Below, piece by piece: positions 11,461 through 22,448 of a DNA stretch of 64,000 nt. Origin of the DNA: Takakia lepidozioides. Lineage: Eukaryota > Streptophyta > Takakiopsida > Takakiales > Takakiaceae. Both the position numbers and the translations under genes were made by a program. Under the pieces are notes generated by a model, which saw nothing but the letters and a program-made list of their open reading frames with translations, was not told the DNA's origin and ran no database searches. The stretch is taken from contig CM060732.1 of NCBI GenBank assembly GCA_030704615.1, positions 9,548,001 to 9,612,000 on the forward strand. Direction: 5' to 3'. Position 1 is the first letter of the stretch. The number at the start of each line of letters is the position of its first letter.

Positions 11461-11889
11461 TGTACCAGAAGTAAGTACAATGATAGTAACAAGAAGCAAA
11501 GCCAACCATACCTCCAGTAATTGAGGAAGATGATGATAATGGAATTGGCAGTGATATGCCTGAAGATGATGAGGCTTGGAGAGATGAGAAGGAACTGCAC
11601 AAGGAAGTGGCAGATACCATAAGGGAAATGCAGAAGAGTACTGATATTTCTTGTGGGCAGATCCTCTGATTCTGATGGAGAAGAAGAAGTGAGTGAGGAT
11701 GAAAGGAAGAAAGAAGCTGCAGACATGCAAAGTAATGAAGGGACTTTGGCTGAAGTAATATGCCAGACCAAAGCAGAGATTACCATTGGACAGCTATTGG
11801 CTGTGGCACCTTATTGTAGACACAGGCTGTATCAAGCAATCAATCAAATTGCCCAGGAGACAGGAAACACTGACCTGAACAGCAAGGTG

Positions 11890-12130
11890 ACCAATTATAA
11901 TGTGAAGCCCGAAGGGCGAGAAACAGTCATGGACTTTGATGATTCTATGCCAGTAATCCAATTGAGAATTGGAAGCACAAAACTAACTGATGTACTGATA
12001 GATGAGGCTCTGGAGTAAATATCATGACAGACCAATTAAGAAAGAAGCTTGGTCTAAGTAACATGAAACCAGCCCCATTTACAGTAACAATGGCAGATCA
12101 AAGGAGTGTACAGCCATTGGATTAATAAGA
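11890..12130 (+). pseudogene. Retropepsin region of element F
   Basis: The stretch MPVIQLRIGSTKLTDVLID precedes a catalytic loop that reads as DGGSGVN once one missing base near 12006 is allowed for; as it stands the frame ends EALE-stop. This is the aspartic protease position between gag and RT. Non-functional. Confidence 0.55.
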
Positions 12131-12804
12131 GGAGTTAAGATACAGATACAGAAGATGATCTTTATGATCACAGTAACCTGTGTTTGAAGATGGATAAAGT
12201 CATGGAGGCTTACTCCTTATTATTGGGACGTCCGTGGTTGAAACAGGCCAGGGTATTCCATGACTGGAATTCTCAGTGATCAACCGTGCATAATGGGATG
12301 CACGAGATACAAATTACCACAAAGAAATCTAGTAGATTACCTGCTACGAGAAGACCTCGAGGGGTCCAGAGAGTATGACTGGAGAGGAGGACTGGATGAG
12401 GAGCAGAAGCTACCCTGTTCACTGCACACCCAGAGTGGGAGCAGGTTGCAGAGATGCGGTTGGAGGCCTAAGTGTTTAAGAGGTATCTGCTGTGGTGGTT
12501 GTGTCAGCAACCACCAATTGAAGAGGAAACCAGTAGTTACCCATCACATTTCTATGAAGAAAGAGAATGAGAAATGGAAAATCCTAGAGGAACCAGCCAC
12601 TTTGAGCTTACAGGATGAAGTGGTGACTGGTTGGACAATCACAGCTGATGAGTAGGTGAGGGAAGTGAATGTGGGAACTGAAGAGGAACCGATGATGGTG
12701 AAGGTAGGAGCTGATTTGGAGCCAGAATTCTTTGAAGAAGCTAAGAGTTTGTTCATCAAATACAGAGATGTTTTGCTTGGAGCTATGAGGATCTAAAAGG
12801 GGAT

Positions 12805-13990
12805 ACCACCTGAAATCTGTCAGCATAAGATTGAACTGGAACCAGGATCAGTACCAAATCAAGCAGACAAGGTACAGAATGAATCCCAACTATGCACAGA
12901 AGGTTGGAGAAGAGATCAAGAGTTGGCTGAGGCAAGTTTATATACCAATAGAGTATACAACTTGTTGTTCACCCATTGTGATAGTTCCCAAGAAGAATGG
13001 TAAACTAAGAGTTTGTGTGAACTACAAGAAGCTGAATGCTTGTACGAAGAAAGATCCTTTCCCTTTGCCATTCACAGACAGTATTGGACACTGTGGCATG
13101 CCATGAGATGTACTCATTCATGGATGGCTTCAGTGGTTACAATCAAGTGCAAGTGGCAGAAGAAGACCAGGGAAAGACAGCTTTCATCACAGACTGGGGT
13201 GCTTATGCAATACAAAGTCATGCCCTTTGGACTTTGTAAATGCACCAGCAACCTTTCAGAGAGTGATAAGTGAATCTTTTCATGAGTATCCTGGATGATT
13301 CCTGCAGGTATTCTTGGGATGATTTCAGTGTGTACAGCTTAAGAATGAGCACTTGCATAATTGGAGTTATGTCTGGCCAGATGCCATGATGAAGAGGTCT
13401 GGGAGGTCTGGGAATCCAGAGAAGTGGTACTTCTATGTAACTCAGCTATTACAGAAGATTTGTCAGACGGTATGCATAGATAGCAGCACCATGGAGCAAA
13501 CTTCTGAAGAAAGATGCAGTGTTTGCATGGACACCTGAATGTCAACAGGCTTTTGAGGAACTTACATTGTCAGTAACAACTACACCCTGTGCTGATTAAT
13601 CCTCACTGGCAGGAAATATTTCATGTTCACTGTGATGCTTCTGGAGAAGCACTAGGAGCAGTGTTAGCCCAAAATGTTACAGGAAGGATAGATTCACCTG
13701 TGTACTATGCTAGCCGATTGATGAACCATGCCGAAAGAAATTATAGCACAACGGAAAGAAGAAGCATTGGCAATGATCTATGCAGTGAAGAATTCAGGCA
13801 TTACTTGCAAGAAGTTTATGTTCTATGTGGATCATCAGGCTCTGATATACCGGAAGAAATAGCAAGATGGTTGATAATCTTGCACGAGTTTGAGTTTGAG
13901 GTGTTTACAAGCCTGGGAGCTGCATCTTGTGGCGGATCACTTGTCACGGTTATCCAACCAGGGAGAACCAGCCACGGGAGTAGATGATCA
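12805..13990 (+). pseudogene. Reverse transcriptase and RNase H of element F
   Basis: RT motifs in order: SPIVIVPKKNGKLRVCVNYK, LNACTKKDPFPLPF, then YSFMDGFSGYNQVQVAEEDQ in another frame, then a degraded PFGL region near 13220. The YXDD box is not readable around 13270-13330. RNase H follows at about 13589-13850 (FHVHCDASGEALGAVLAQ, then YYASRLMNHAERNYSTTE). At least four frameshifts. The order RT-RNase H before integrase marks Ty3/gypsy rather than Ty1/copia. Confidence 0.75.
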
Positions 13991-14212
13991 ATTACTAGAT
14001 GCGAGTCTATTTGCAGTGGAGGTGCAAGGACAGTGCAGATGACTGGTTAGATTGTCAGTGGCAATCAGATACTACCTTGCTCTCATGGTGTCAGTCAGTG
14101 CCCACCAAGTTATGGAAAGGAGCAGAGAAAGAGAATTGCTATCAAGGCTCTACCTTACACTATGGTAGGGAGCAGAATGTATAAGCTAGGACCAGATGGA
14201 GTGCTGAAGCGA

Positions 14213-14662
14213 TGCTTATACCACCATGAAGTTAATAAAGTTTTGGAGGAAGTTCATAAAGGAGTGGCAGGAGGTCATTTGGAGAAGAGCTACCAGTAGG
14301 AAGATACTACATGCAGGTTACTGGTGGCCTACTTGTTCAAAGATGTACACAAGTATTGTCAGAGTTGTGATGAATGTCAGAGTCTAGGACCTTTGCAGAG
14401 ATCTGGGAAGATTTCTTTGCATCCTACAATGCCTACGGAGCCATTTCAGAAATGGGGACTAGACTTTGTTGGACCAATTAACCCACCAGCCAAGAATACA
14501 CAGAACAGGTACATAATTATAGCCACTGATTATACTACGAAGTGGGTGGAAGCTAAAGCTTTGAGGGACAACACAGCCAAGTCCACAGCAAGGTTCCTGT
14601 ATGAGAACATACTTACACGATTTGGCTGTCCCTTGGAATTTATCAGTGATCAGGGAAGTCAC
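14213..14662 (+). pseudogene. Integrase of element F, N-terminal part
   Basis: HHCC zinc-binding part (HH near 14220, CQSCDEC at about 14356-14376), then the catalytic core with the first Asp in WGLDFVGPI and the second in EFISDQG. The final 8 bases are the left target duplication of transposon A. The third catalytic residue lies 34.7 kb away at about 49435. Confidence 0.85.
14655..14662. repeat. Left target-site duplication of transposon A
   Basis: GAAGTCAC, repeated exactly at 49339-49346. Removing 14663-49346 restores the integrase reading frame of element F. Confidence 0.95.
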
Positions 14663-14703
14663 GGGGGCTGCTATTTCATGAGCGGCATGAGCATGAGCGG
14701 GAA
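14663..14703 (+). repeat. Terminal inverted repeat of A, methyltransferase side
   Basis: GGGGGCTGCTATTTCATGAG followed by CGGCATGAGCATGAGCGG, i.e. a short TIR merging into CATGAGC direct repeats. It matches the inverted right end of B at 35344-35385. Confidence 0.9.
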
Positions 14704-14816
14704 AAAAAAAAAGGAATGAGCAGACCATTGTGAGTCCACGGAAATAGGGTTAGAGGGCACGGAAATAGGGTCATGTGAAGTTGGAATGTGGCACCAGTGG
14801 ACTTGAAATGCAACAT

Positions 14817-14822
14817 TTTATT
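14817..14822 (-). terminator. Poly(A) signal of A's ParB-methyltransferase gene
   Basis: AATAAA on the minus strand 64 bp past the stop codon; the B copy has it at 35229-35234. Confidence 0.55.
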
Positions 14823-14885
14823 GCAAATTTTGTGGCAAGCCATGTCTATACAAGTGTGTTCTAACTGTCATAGCCGGAATGGGCA

Positions 14886-17800
14886 CTACTCTCCTACACC
14901 CTCCGAGGAACTTGCCCCACCTTCTTCTGGGCACTACTCTCCTACACCCTCGAGGAACTTGCCCCACCTTCTTCCTCATCCCCCTCATCCCCCTCATCCT
15001 CCGAGCTCTGTGATGCATCTCAGTTCCATTATGCCCTCTCAAAATCCCGTCCTCTCCTTGGGGGACTGTCCACCTCACCTCCTGGGATCTTCTGCGTCTT
15101 CTCCCCCACATTCCTCAGCAGAATCCAAGACAAATCTAACGAGCCCGACGGGCTCTGATAGCTGTTGCCTCCTCCCTCATCTTCATTTTCTTGATGCTTA
15201 TGCCTCGTCTAAATCTGTTTACACGACTAGGTTCGGAACACCTCCTAATGGACATCGAAAGCAAGCCGGGCAGCATAAGTAGGAAGATGTACTCCCTTTC
15301 TGGACTAGGCATGAAATCCCCCCTAGCAAAAAAAGGCACATTCCCTCCTGCCCATGAACTCCGGTTGTAGACGTCCCTCCGGCAGTACTTGGCATCCTAC
15401 AGTAAGACAATCCACTTCAAGAATGTCCTACCAGCACAACCAGAAAGGGTTTTCAATGAATAAGAGAGCGAGGGAGGTGCCTCACGAAATCTGGAGGCAA
15501 CTTACAATGCCACCACTCACTCGTAAACCGGGGGCTCCTCGGCCTCGATCCCAACGTCCTCCCCCTGCTCCTTCTTGGATTTTTCCTCATCCTCCCGAGG
15601 ATGCCTCTTCCTCTTTCGGCAGACGTTCAGCTGCTGCAAGTTCCGAGTTGTGGAGGGCAAGTATCTGGCTTGAAGGCGAACACATGCCTGTCGGACAACG
15701 TCCCTGCCCACATTGAAGCACATGAGGAACAAAGCGGGCGGTTAATAGCTTGCGGCATGCAATGCAATCGGGCTAGGGGACAAACTGAGCACGTGAAGGG
15801 CTTACCCGTCCGCCATGTGAGATCCCCAGAATCCGCCCTTGGACATCCAAGCCGCTCCATGAGGGTTTGATGAAAGCAGGGCTCCGGGTCCGGCTGTACC
15901 GCCACGGTTGCCTGTCTTTGTGTCCTTCGGCATACTGGAGTGGGGCACATAGTTGTAGAGGACATCGTAGGTTGCAGGGTCCACAGCGGCATCAACAAGA
16001 CGACCGTCGTTGCGGAATTTGAACGTAGACCCTCTCTTCACAAAGCAATATGCCTCAAACACCAATGTCTGCACATCCAACAAAGAAGGGATCAATTCCA
16101 GGGTCTACTTAACACACCACAATATGAAGTGATGCAATAGATTGATAACTTACACTTTGGCCCTCTGTTCGCAACCCTGTATACTGATGCAGACCATTTT
16201 CTGAGGAGACCGGGGTGACACTTTTCGGTGTCCACCTTGCCACCGCATTCTCTGTGGTCTCCCTCTCGTGGCACAAGACAACCACACATCCACCGTCAAC
16301 CAGAGCATCCTCCCCAGCCGCCCGAACCTGCTTTCCAGTAGTCCTCGGTAAACCTGTTCCAGTGGGGCACAACCATCCAGGCCCTCCAGCAGCTCCCCAT
16401 CTGGAATTTCGAGGAGAATCATGTCGCAAGCTTGAACAAAGTCGTCGTCCGAGTCACTCTCTTGGGTCCCCTCCTGCGCCTCCTCCGATGCCCGGATGGT
16501 TTCTTCTTTTTTGGGTGTTACTGCACTCACCTGTTTCCTTGTCCTTTTCCTTTGGCCTTTACTCTTCTCATGCAATTTCTCCTGAATTCCTGCCTGAGCA
16601 AGCTCTGCCGCTTCCCTGGAGTTCGCAAGCGCTTTGGCTCTTTTGCACCCAACGGAGGCAGCGGAGCCCGGTTTCGTCGGAATTCAGCATCCAGCTTCAT
16701 TGAATTTCGATGGGTCGAGCGAGCCGGGCGGAAGGTCCACATACCAAGGGCAATCACGCAAATGTTCCAGATCCACTCCTTCACAATATCGTCAGTGTAC
16801 ATGGAGTCAGCCCTAGGGTTCCTCCATGCCAGGAAGAATGGTGGCTCGAAGACAGATGACCTTTCTCCAAAAGGAGAACTTGCATACCTGCATTCATGAA
16901 AAACACAATGAGGTCCCTGAAATGCATATTCCGCACCATTTTCCCAGGTTGGGGCGGATGTGAGTGGCCTAGAAATGGAAAAATGGCGCCGATTTTTGGT
17001 TTTCGGTGACTGCCACCCTAGGGACTTAGCCATCTTGGGAGCCCTGAACTGGAAATTCGGCGCCCTTTTTCACCGGTTTGGCCCGAAGATGGCTAAGTCC
17101 CAGAACCGCAATAGGCCTAGAACTGGAAAATTGGCGCCGATTTCTAGTTCAGGGCCAGCCACCCCTAGGGACTTAGCCCGAAAATGGCTAACCCTGAACG
17201 GCAATAGGGCCTAGAACTGGAAAATGGCGCCGAATTTCCAGTTCAGGGCCAGCCCCCTAGGGACTTAGCCCGAAAATGGCTAAGTCCCTGAACGGCAATA
17301 GGGCCTAGAACGGAAAAATGGCGCCGAATTTCAGTTCAGGGCCAGCCACCCTAGGGACTTAGCCCGAAAATGGCTAAGTCCTGAACGGCAATAGGGCCTA
17401 GAACTGGAAAATGGCGCGAATTTCCAATTCGGGGCCCGCCAGTCTAGGGACTTAGCCCGAAAATGGCTAATCCCTGAACGACAATAGGGCCTGGAACTGG
17501 AAAATGGCGCCCGATTTTCCAAGTTCAGGGCCAGCCAGTCTAGGACTAGCCCGAAAATGGCCAAGTCCCTGAACGGCAATAGGGCCTAGAACTGGAAAAT
17601 GGCGCCGAATTTCCAGTTCCGGGCCAGCCAGTCTAGGACTTAGCCCGAAATGGCCAGTCCCTGAACGGCAATAGGGCCTAGAACTGGAAAATGGCGCTGA
17701 ATTTCCATTCAGGGCCAGCCAGTCTAGGGACTTAGCCATTTTCGGAGCCCTGACTGGAAATTTGGCGCCATTTTCCCTAACACTACATGAGGCCTCTACA

Positions 17801-18650
17801 TCTCTGAAATGCAAGGACTTGAAATAAAGGCAGCGCGTATGTACGTGTACAGAAGGCGCATTGCTGCTTTGTCCGCGTTCGGCTGGTCGGTGAACTCGTG
17901 GCTCCGGCGAGCATCTGCTATCTCCCGAAAGAATAGGTTGGTTTTGTAGAGCAGAAAGTACCCGTCATCTATAGTCACGTAGGCTCTCTGCTGCAGGAGA
18001 TATCTCATCTTGAATTGATGTGCTTGTGTAGTCACGTAGGCTCTCTGCTGCAGGAGATATCTCCATCTTGAATTGATGTGCTTGTGTGTCCAGCTGCTCT
18101 TGCGCATTCGCGTCACCTTAGAGATTCTCATCAGAGCAATCGCTCCTGAAAAATACAATGAATCCACCCCCTACTAGAGTAAAGCCCCAAACGAAGCGTT
18201 GGGAAGTACCTGAAACCACCATGTCATGCGGTTCATCCACATGTCGAATGCTGGGGTCAGAGAGTTTGTCCGGTTTGGGGAAGCCCACATGTCCCTGGTA
18301 CTTTGGGGAACCATTCCAGATTTGGAGCCACCACCGGGTCTGTCCAACCACCCAGCATATTCGAAGCGCCAAACACCACAAAAAGGAGTTGTTGCACACA
18401 CAATTTGATTAAGAATGTATCACCTTTTCTGTTGCATCCACACAGGATGTGGCCTAGACGATGGAGCTTCTCCAATTCATTGTGGGCTCAGAGCGCGAGA
18501 GTAGTGCTTCCCCCCCACCACCAGAACGAAGTCGGGCACCAGGGCGGGATCAGCTATGGCCACGTCCCTTTACCATCCGCGACTTGTACTTTATGCGGGC
18601 CCTCACCTCTACACTTTGACATACGATTCGAGTTCCGGGAGGTTGGGATT
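14886..18650 (-). pseudogene. ParB-methyltransferase gene of A, 3' part (methyltransferase half)
   Basis: Mirror copy of 31290-35164 in B, read on the minus strand. It carries the last exons: the helical segment with DARRSHEFTDQPNADKAA (Gln where B has a stop), the EKSKGQRKRTRKQ basic region, motif IV-like CDMILLEIPDGELLEGLDG, and the exon with TLVFEAYCFVKRGSTFKF, whose splice acceptor (GTGCAG near 16076) is intact here but lost in B. Motif X/I sequence and the acidic tail are present but frameshifted. Compared with B, exactly 384 bp between GT and AG are missing at 16430/16431. A 54-bp tandem duplication disrupts exon 6 near 17980-18090, and a 48-bp duplication sits at the 3' end near 14881-14976. 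Chromovirus C cuts the gene inside exon 4 at 18650. Confidence 0.75.
16950..17790. repeat. Intron-6 repeat array of A (GGCGCC units)
   Basis: Seven or so units of about 115 bp, each with AAAATGGCGCCGAATTTCC, GGGCCAGCC, CTAGGGACTTAGCC and AATAGGGCCTAGAACTGG. It occupies the intron between exons 6 and 7 of the ParB-methyltransferase gene, as does 32085-32810 in B. Long ORFs here are repeat artefacts. Confidence 0.8.
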
Positions 18651-18655
18651 CTTCT
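18651..18655. repeat. Left target-site duplication of chromovirus C
   Basis: CTTCT, repeated at 39530-39534. The uninterrupted site in B (about 31286-31291, inverted) has a single copy. Confidence 0.9.
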
Positions 18656-19389
18656 TGTCGCGCACCTCACTTCCGGTAAACTCCCCTTCAGTCATAGTTA
18701 CTCGCTTTGATGCGCGCGCCTGACTCCCAACCTGGCCGCCGGGCCAACTTGGAGCTTCGGCTGCTCACCGGGACATAACAGTCCCCCTTCCTCCCCTCTA
18801 AAACCCTCCACCTAAATTGGGACTAGGAGAATTCCCTTTGGTAGAGATGGCAGTCCGGACAGCTCCCCACTCTTGGTCGCTTTCCGGCTCGCTCGCTTAC
18901 TCACTAGTTTTTTGGTCACCAACGGGCTTGCACCGTTCTCGGGGTTACTACTCCCTATATATACTTCTGTAGCTGTCCGCGGGGGTTCCACAACCAGCCC
19001 ATGCCATTTTATGGCGAACCACCACGAAAACCCTCGACTCCCGTGATGATCGCGGTGAGTCTTGCCGCCCGCTCACCACGGCCCCTATGGACGTGATGAT
19101 TCCCAAACTCCCCACGACTCCCACACGAGGTCTCTGCCCCCATGGTGAGATCCTATGCCAATGGCCACCCCCACAAGTCCCGCGCAAGCTACCACCAACC
19201 CCTTGTGGAGCCACCCCCACCGCAACCCGGTGTGTGGGGCTCCACCTAGTGAGCGCCTCCGCTTCCCTGAGTGCCTTGGGCACTCAAGGGTGCTTCAGCC
19301 CCCCATACCTATCGCTGCCGCTGCCCCCACCATAGGGGCAGCCCTCAATGTGTCCCGACCCCCTCCCTCAAGGCAAAGGGCCGCGACGC
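18656..19389 (-). mobile_element. 3' LTR of chromovirus C
   Basis: About 734 bp, starting TGTCGCGCACC. The right border has a small change compared with the other LTR (GACGCG instead of GACA). A G-rich tract (minus strand AGGGGTGTGGT, about 19392-19402) next to it is the likely polypurine tract. Confidence 0.85.
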
Positions 19390-20232
19390 GACCACACCCC
19401 TACCAACAGGGAGTCGATGTCCTCATCGACTTGTCCATTTTGTAGAAACGAACATCCAAGTGTGGCGTCCACATCAAGGAGTTTGTTTCCGCACCATGGC
19501 GTCCCATGGCAAAGAACCAAACCCACACTTGACTCTACTCTCCACTAGCTAGTTCGTCCGACTTCTTGGGTGGAGCCTCTCCAGCTCCTCCCAGTGCACT
19601 CTTCTTGGCCTACTTCAAGGCCAAGGAACGATCCTCCTCCGAGGATCGAATCGCCTTACTGCAACATCATTGCTTGCGATCGCTCATGATGCCCGCTTTT
19701 GGCATCACCTTGAGCAAGGGTTCACCTGGAACCTCTTTGACTAGGAAGATAACCTTGAACCCCACCGTGCGCCCCAATCACTACAATTGGGTCCGCCTTG
19801 GAATGCTGGCCTGAGGTACGGGAACACGCCGAAGCCGCACTACGACTTCGTCCCGAGGCTACAACGATTATAGTACGTGAACGAAGCACGTAGCTTCCGC
19901 GTTAGCCCGCACTACAAGCAACCCCCTCGGTAGCGCAGTTATAGTACGCGCACGCGCCAGGTGCGCACGCACGTGAACTCCCAAAGAAGTCGCAAGTTTC
20001 CTTGCCCCTTGGATGGGGGTCACCCGATTTCGGCACTACGCAAACACACGATTAACCCAATTTACCTCTCCCACTTTATAAGCTAGCATGCATTCTACAC
20101 ACTAGCCAACCATACCATGCATCACCATCCAAACAAAATAGGACGCACAACATTTGGAACCCATTTCCTTTATAACAATTTTTGTTACAATACAAGTTTT
20201 TGTAATCGGATTCCTAAGCTCTAAGAACCGGT
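19390..20232. other. 3' non-coding region of chromovirus C
   Basis: Between the chromodomain stop and the 3' LTR. No open frame of note on the minus strand; contains the polypurine tract beside the LTR. Confidence 0.5.
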
Positions 20233-21459
20233 CTAAGCATGCATTTCCTCCCCCGCTCCAAGGTTGATGTCCACATCAACGTTTCTTCCGCTTTTGAGGT
20301 CGCCCTCGAAAGCTGCAACCGCCTCGGATGCGTTTCCCATTTCTGAGGCAAGATGCCTCCACATGATGATAGCCCTTCCATTTGACGAGATACTCCGTTT
20401 CTCGGTTCTTGAACCTCCTCGACTTAAGTATTGCTCCACCTCGTACTCAGGTTCATTTTCATGATCCAACAGCATAGGTGGCGGACGCAACACTTGATGT
20501 CGATTCGGACGCGCTTCATCTTTGAAGTAAGGCTTCAAAAGGGAGACATGGAATACTGGTGCACCTTGCTGTTTGCCGGCAGCTCCAATTCATACACATC
20601 CTCATCATAACCTTCCGAATGCGAAAGGGTCCCGCATACGGAGGTACGAACTTCGGCTCACTTCCGGAGGTAGTCGGAAATTCTTGATGTTCAACCAGAC
20701 CTCTGTGCTGCCTGCCTCACTTCACTTCCCTCCGCTTCCGATTCGCCTGCCTTTCATACCATTTCCTAGCTTTGGCAATGTTGTACTTTGCGAGCTTCAA
20801 CAAACGCTCGCGTTCTTCCAGTGCCGCCGCTACTGCCGGTTCTCACGTCCAGTGCGGCCCACTTGTCGGCACAGAGGTGCTTTTCCATAGACCAATACAA
20901 AGGGGAAACTCCTGTTGCGGAGTATTCTGTGTTATTATAACAGAACTCGTCGCGTCTAAGTGTTCCATCCAGTCTGATTGGTCTGCCGACACGTAATTCC
21001 GCAAGAATTGCTTCACTACGGATTCACTCTTTCCCGTTTGGGGCCGTCAGTCGTAGGTTGGAAGGCGGTGCTCATCTTCAGCCTCGTCCCCATCTTCTTC
21101 CAAAGTCTCTCCAAATTTACTCGTAAACTTTGGATCGCGTCCGAGACAATATCCTTCGTGGACTCCATATGCTTAAGACGTGGGCGAAGTAAAGTCGCCC
21201 TGTCTCCTGGTCCTGCTCCGTTGCCGTCTCCTTGTGGGGATGAAATGGCCCATTTTACTGAACCTATCCATCCCCACCATGATTGCATCGAATCCTTTTG
21301 ACAGCGGCATAGCAGGCATGAAATCCATCGAGACACTTTCCCAATTCCCCTCTGAATCGGCAAAGGGGTTATAACATCCCCCGCTTGCTTTTGTACTCGC
21401 TCCGATTTTGTTGGCATGTGTGCATTCTTGACATACTCTCTGCCTCCTCCCTCAGTTTG
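20233..21459 (-). pseudogene. Integrase C-terminal half and chromodomain of C
   Basis: Continues the pol frame interrupted by B. It reads from the HHCC end (KSERVQKQAGDVITPLPI) through a degraded catalytic core to ...VNLERLWKKMGTRLKMSTAF, then the C-terminal domain. The last ORF (20538-20233) has FKDEARPNRHQVLRPPP and a YEVEQYLSRGG start typical of chromodomains at integrase C-termini. The aromatic/WEP part is frameshifted. In live elements the integrase inserts the cDNA and the chromodomain steers it to marked chromatin. Several frameshifts; dead. Confidence 0.75.
21452..21459. repeat. Left target-site duplication of transposon B
   Basis: TCAGTTTG, repeated exactly at 35386-35393. Both lie in the integrase coding sequence of C. 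Confidence 0.92.
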
Positions 21460-21502
21460 GAGGTTTTGTCTATTCATGAGCATGCGGCATTACAGCATGA
21501 GG
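21460..21502 (+). repeat. Terminal inverted repeat of B, transposase side
   Basis: GAGGTTTTGTCTATTCATGA, then CATGCGGCAT and CATGAGG. Diverged from the cleaner counterpart at A's right end (49296-49338). Confidence 0.85.
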
Positions 21503-21639
21503 CAGAGTAGTGAAACACAATCGGGTTTTTCCACATGAGCATGAAGTACAAATTTCGCATAATAAAAACAATAAAAAACAATATTTAAATGCATTGTCAG
21601 GAAAACAAATATATTATTCTGCCCCCTTGAAGGGAAAAT

Positions 21640-22300
21640 TGCACTTTTGACGTTGTGCTCATGATATTCGTCTTCTTCCTCTCATGCCAATTCCCCCGAC
21701 ATTGCAATATGGCGCCGCCAGAATTTCGCGGTAATATGGTCGTAACCTGAAAAAACGCGACGTATTCGCGCCATATGGGCTCTCAGCGAAAAATGGTGCC
21801 GAATTCGCGGCTATAGGTTCCCCCCTCATGACAGTAATTCGCGCCATTTTTCCAGTGCAATGTTTCGGGACTTAGCCAGTTTTCGGCGCAAAATAGGGAA
21901 ATTCGCGCCACTTTTCCAGACCTGGTTCCAGTGCATGTTTGGGACTTAGCCATTTTCGGCCCAAAAAAGAGAATTCGGCGCCATTTTTCCAGACACAATT
22001 CACCAGTGCATGTTGGGACTTAGCGAGTTTTCGGCCCCAAAAAGAGAAATTCGGCGCCATTTTCCCAACACAGGTACCAGTGCATTTGGGACTTAGCCAG
22101 TTTTCGGCCCCAAAGAGAAATTCGGCGCCATTTTTCCAGACACGGTACCAGTGCATGTTGGGACTTAGCCAGTTTTCGGCCCCAAAAAGAGAAATTCGGC
22201 GCCATTTTCCCAAACACAGGTACCAGTGCATGTTGGGACTTAGCCGAGTTTTCGGCCCCAAAAGAGAAATTCGGCGCCATTTTTCCAGAAATGGCCCCAC
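21640..22300. repeat. Terminal repeat array of B (GGCGCC units)
   Basis: About six tandem units of 70-75 bp: AAATTCGGCGCCATTTTTCC, AGACAC, CCAGTGCATGTTGGGACTTA, GCCAGTTTTCGGCCC, plus degenerate units with GCGAAATTCGGC near the end. The mirror array in A is 48655-49100. Confidence 0.8.
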
Positions 22301-22448
22301 AACTGCTTCTGTTGGATCTCAGTTTGAATGGAATATTGCCTCATTCCAGGAGTTTTGGGGTGCATTTCATTACATTACACTGCAAAAAAAAGTCTGATAC
22401 AACAAAATGCATTTGAAAATATCCATATGGAGGATTCCGTTTGCCCCA

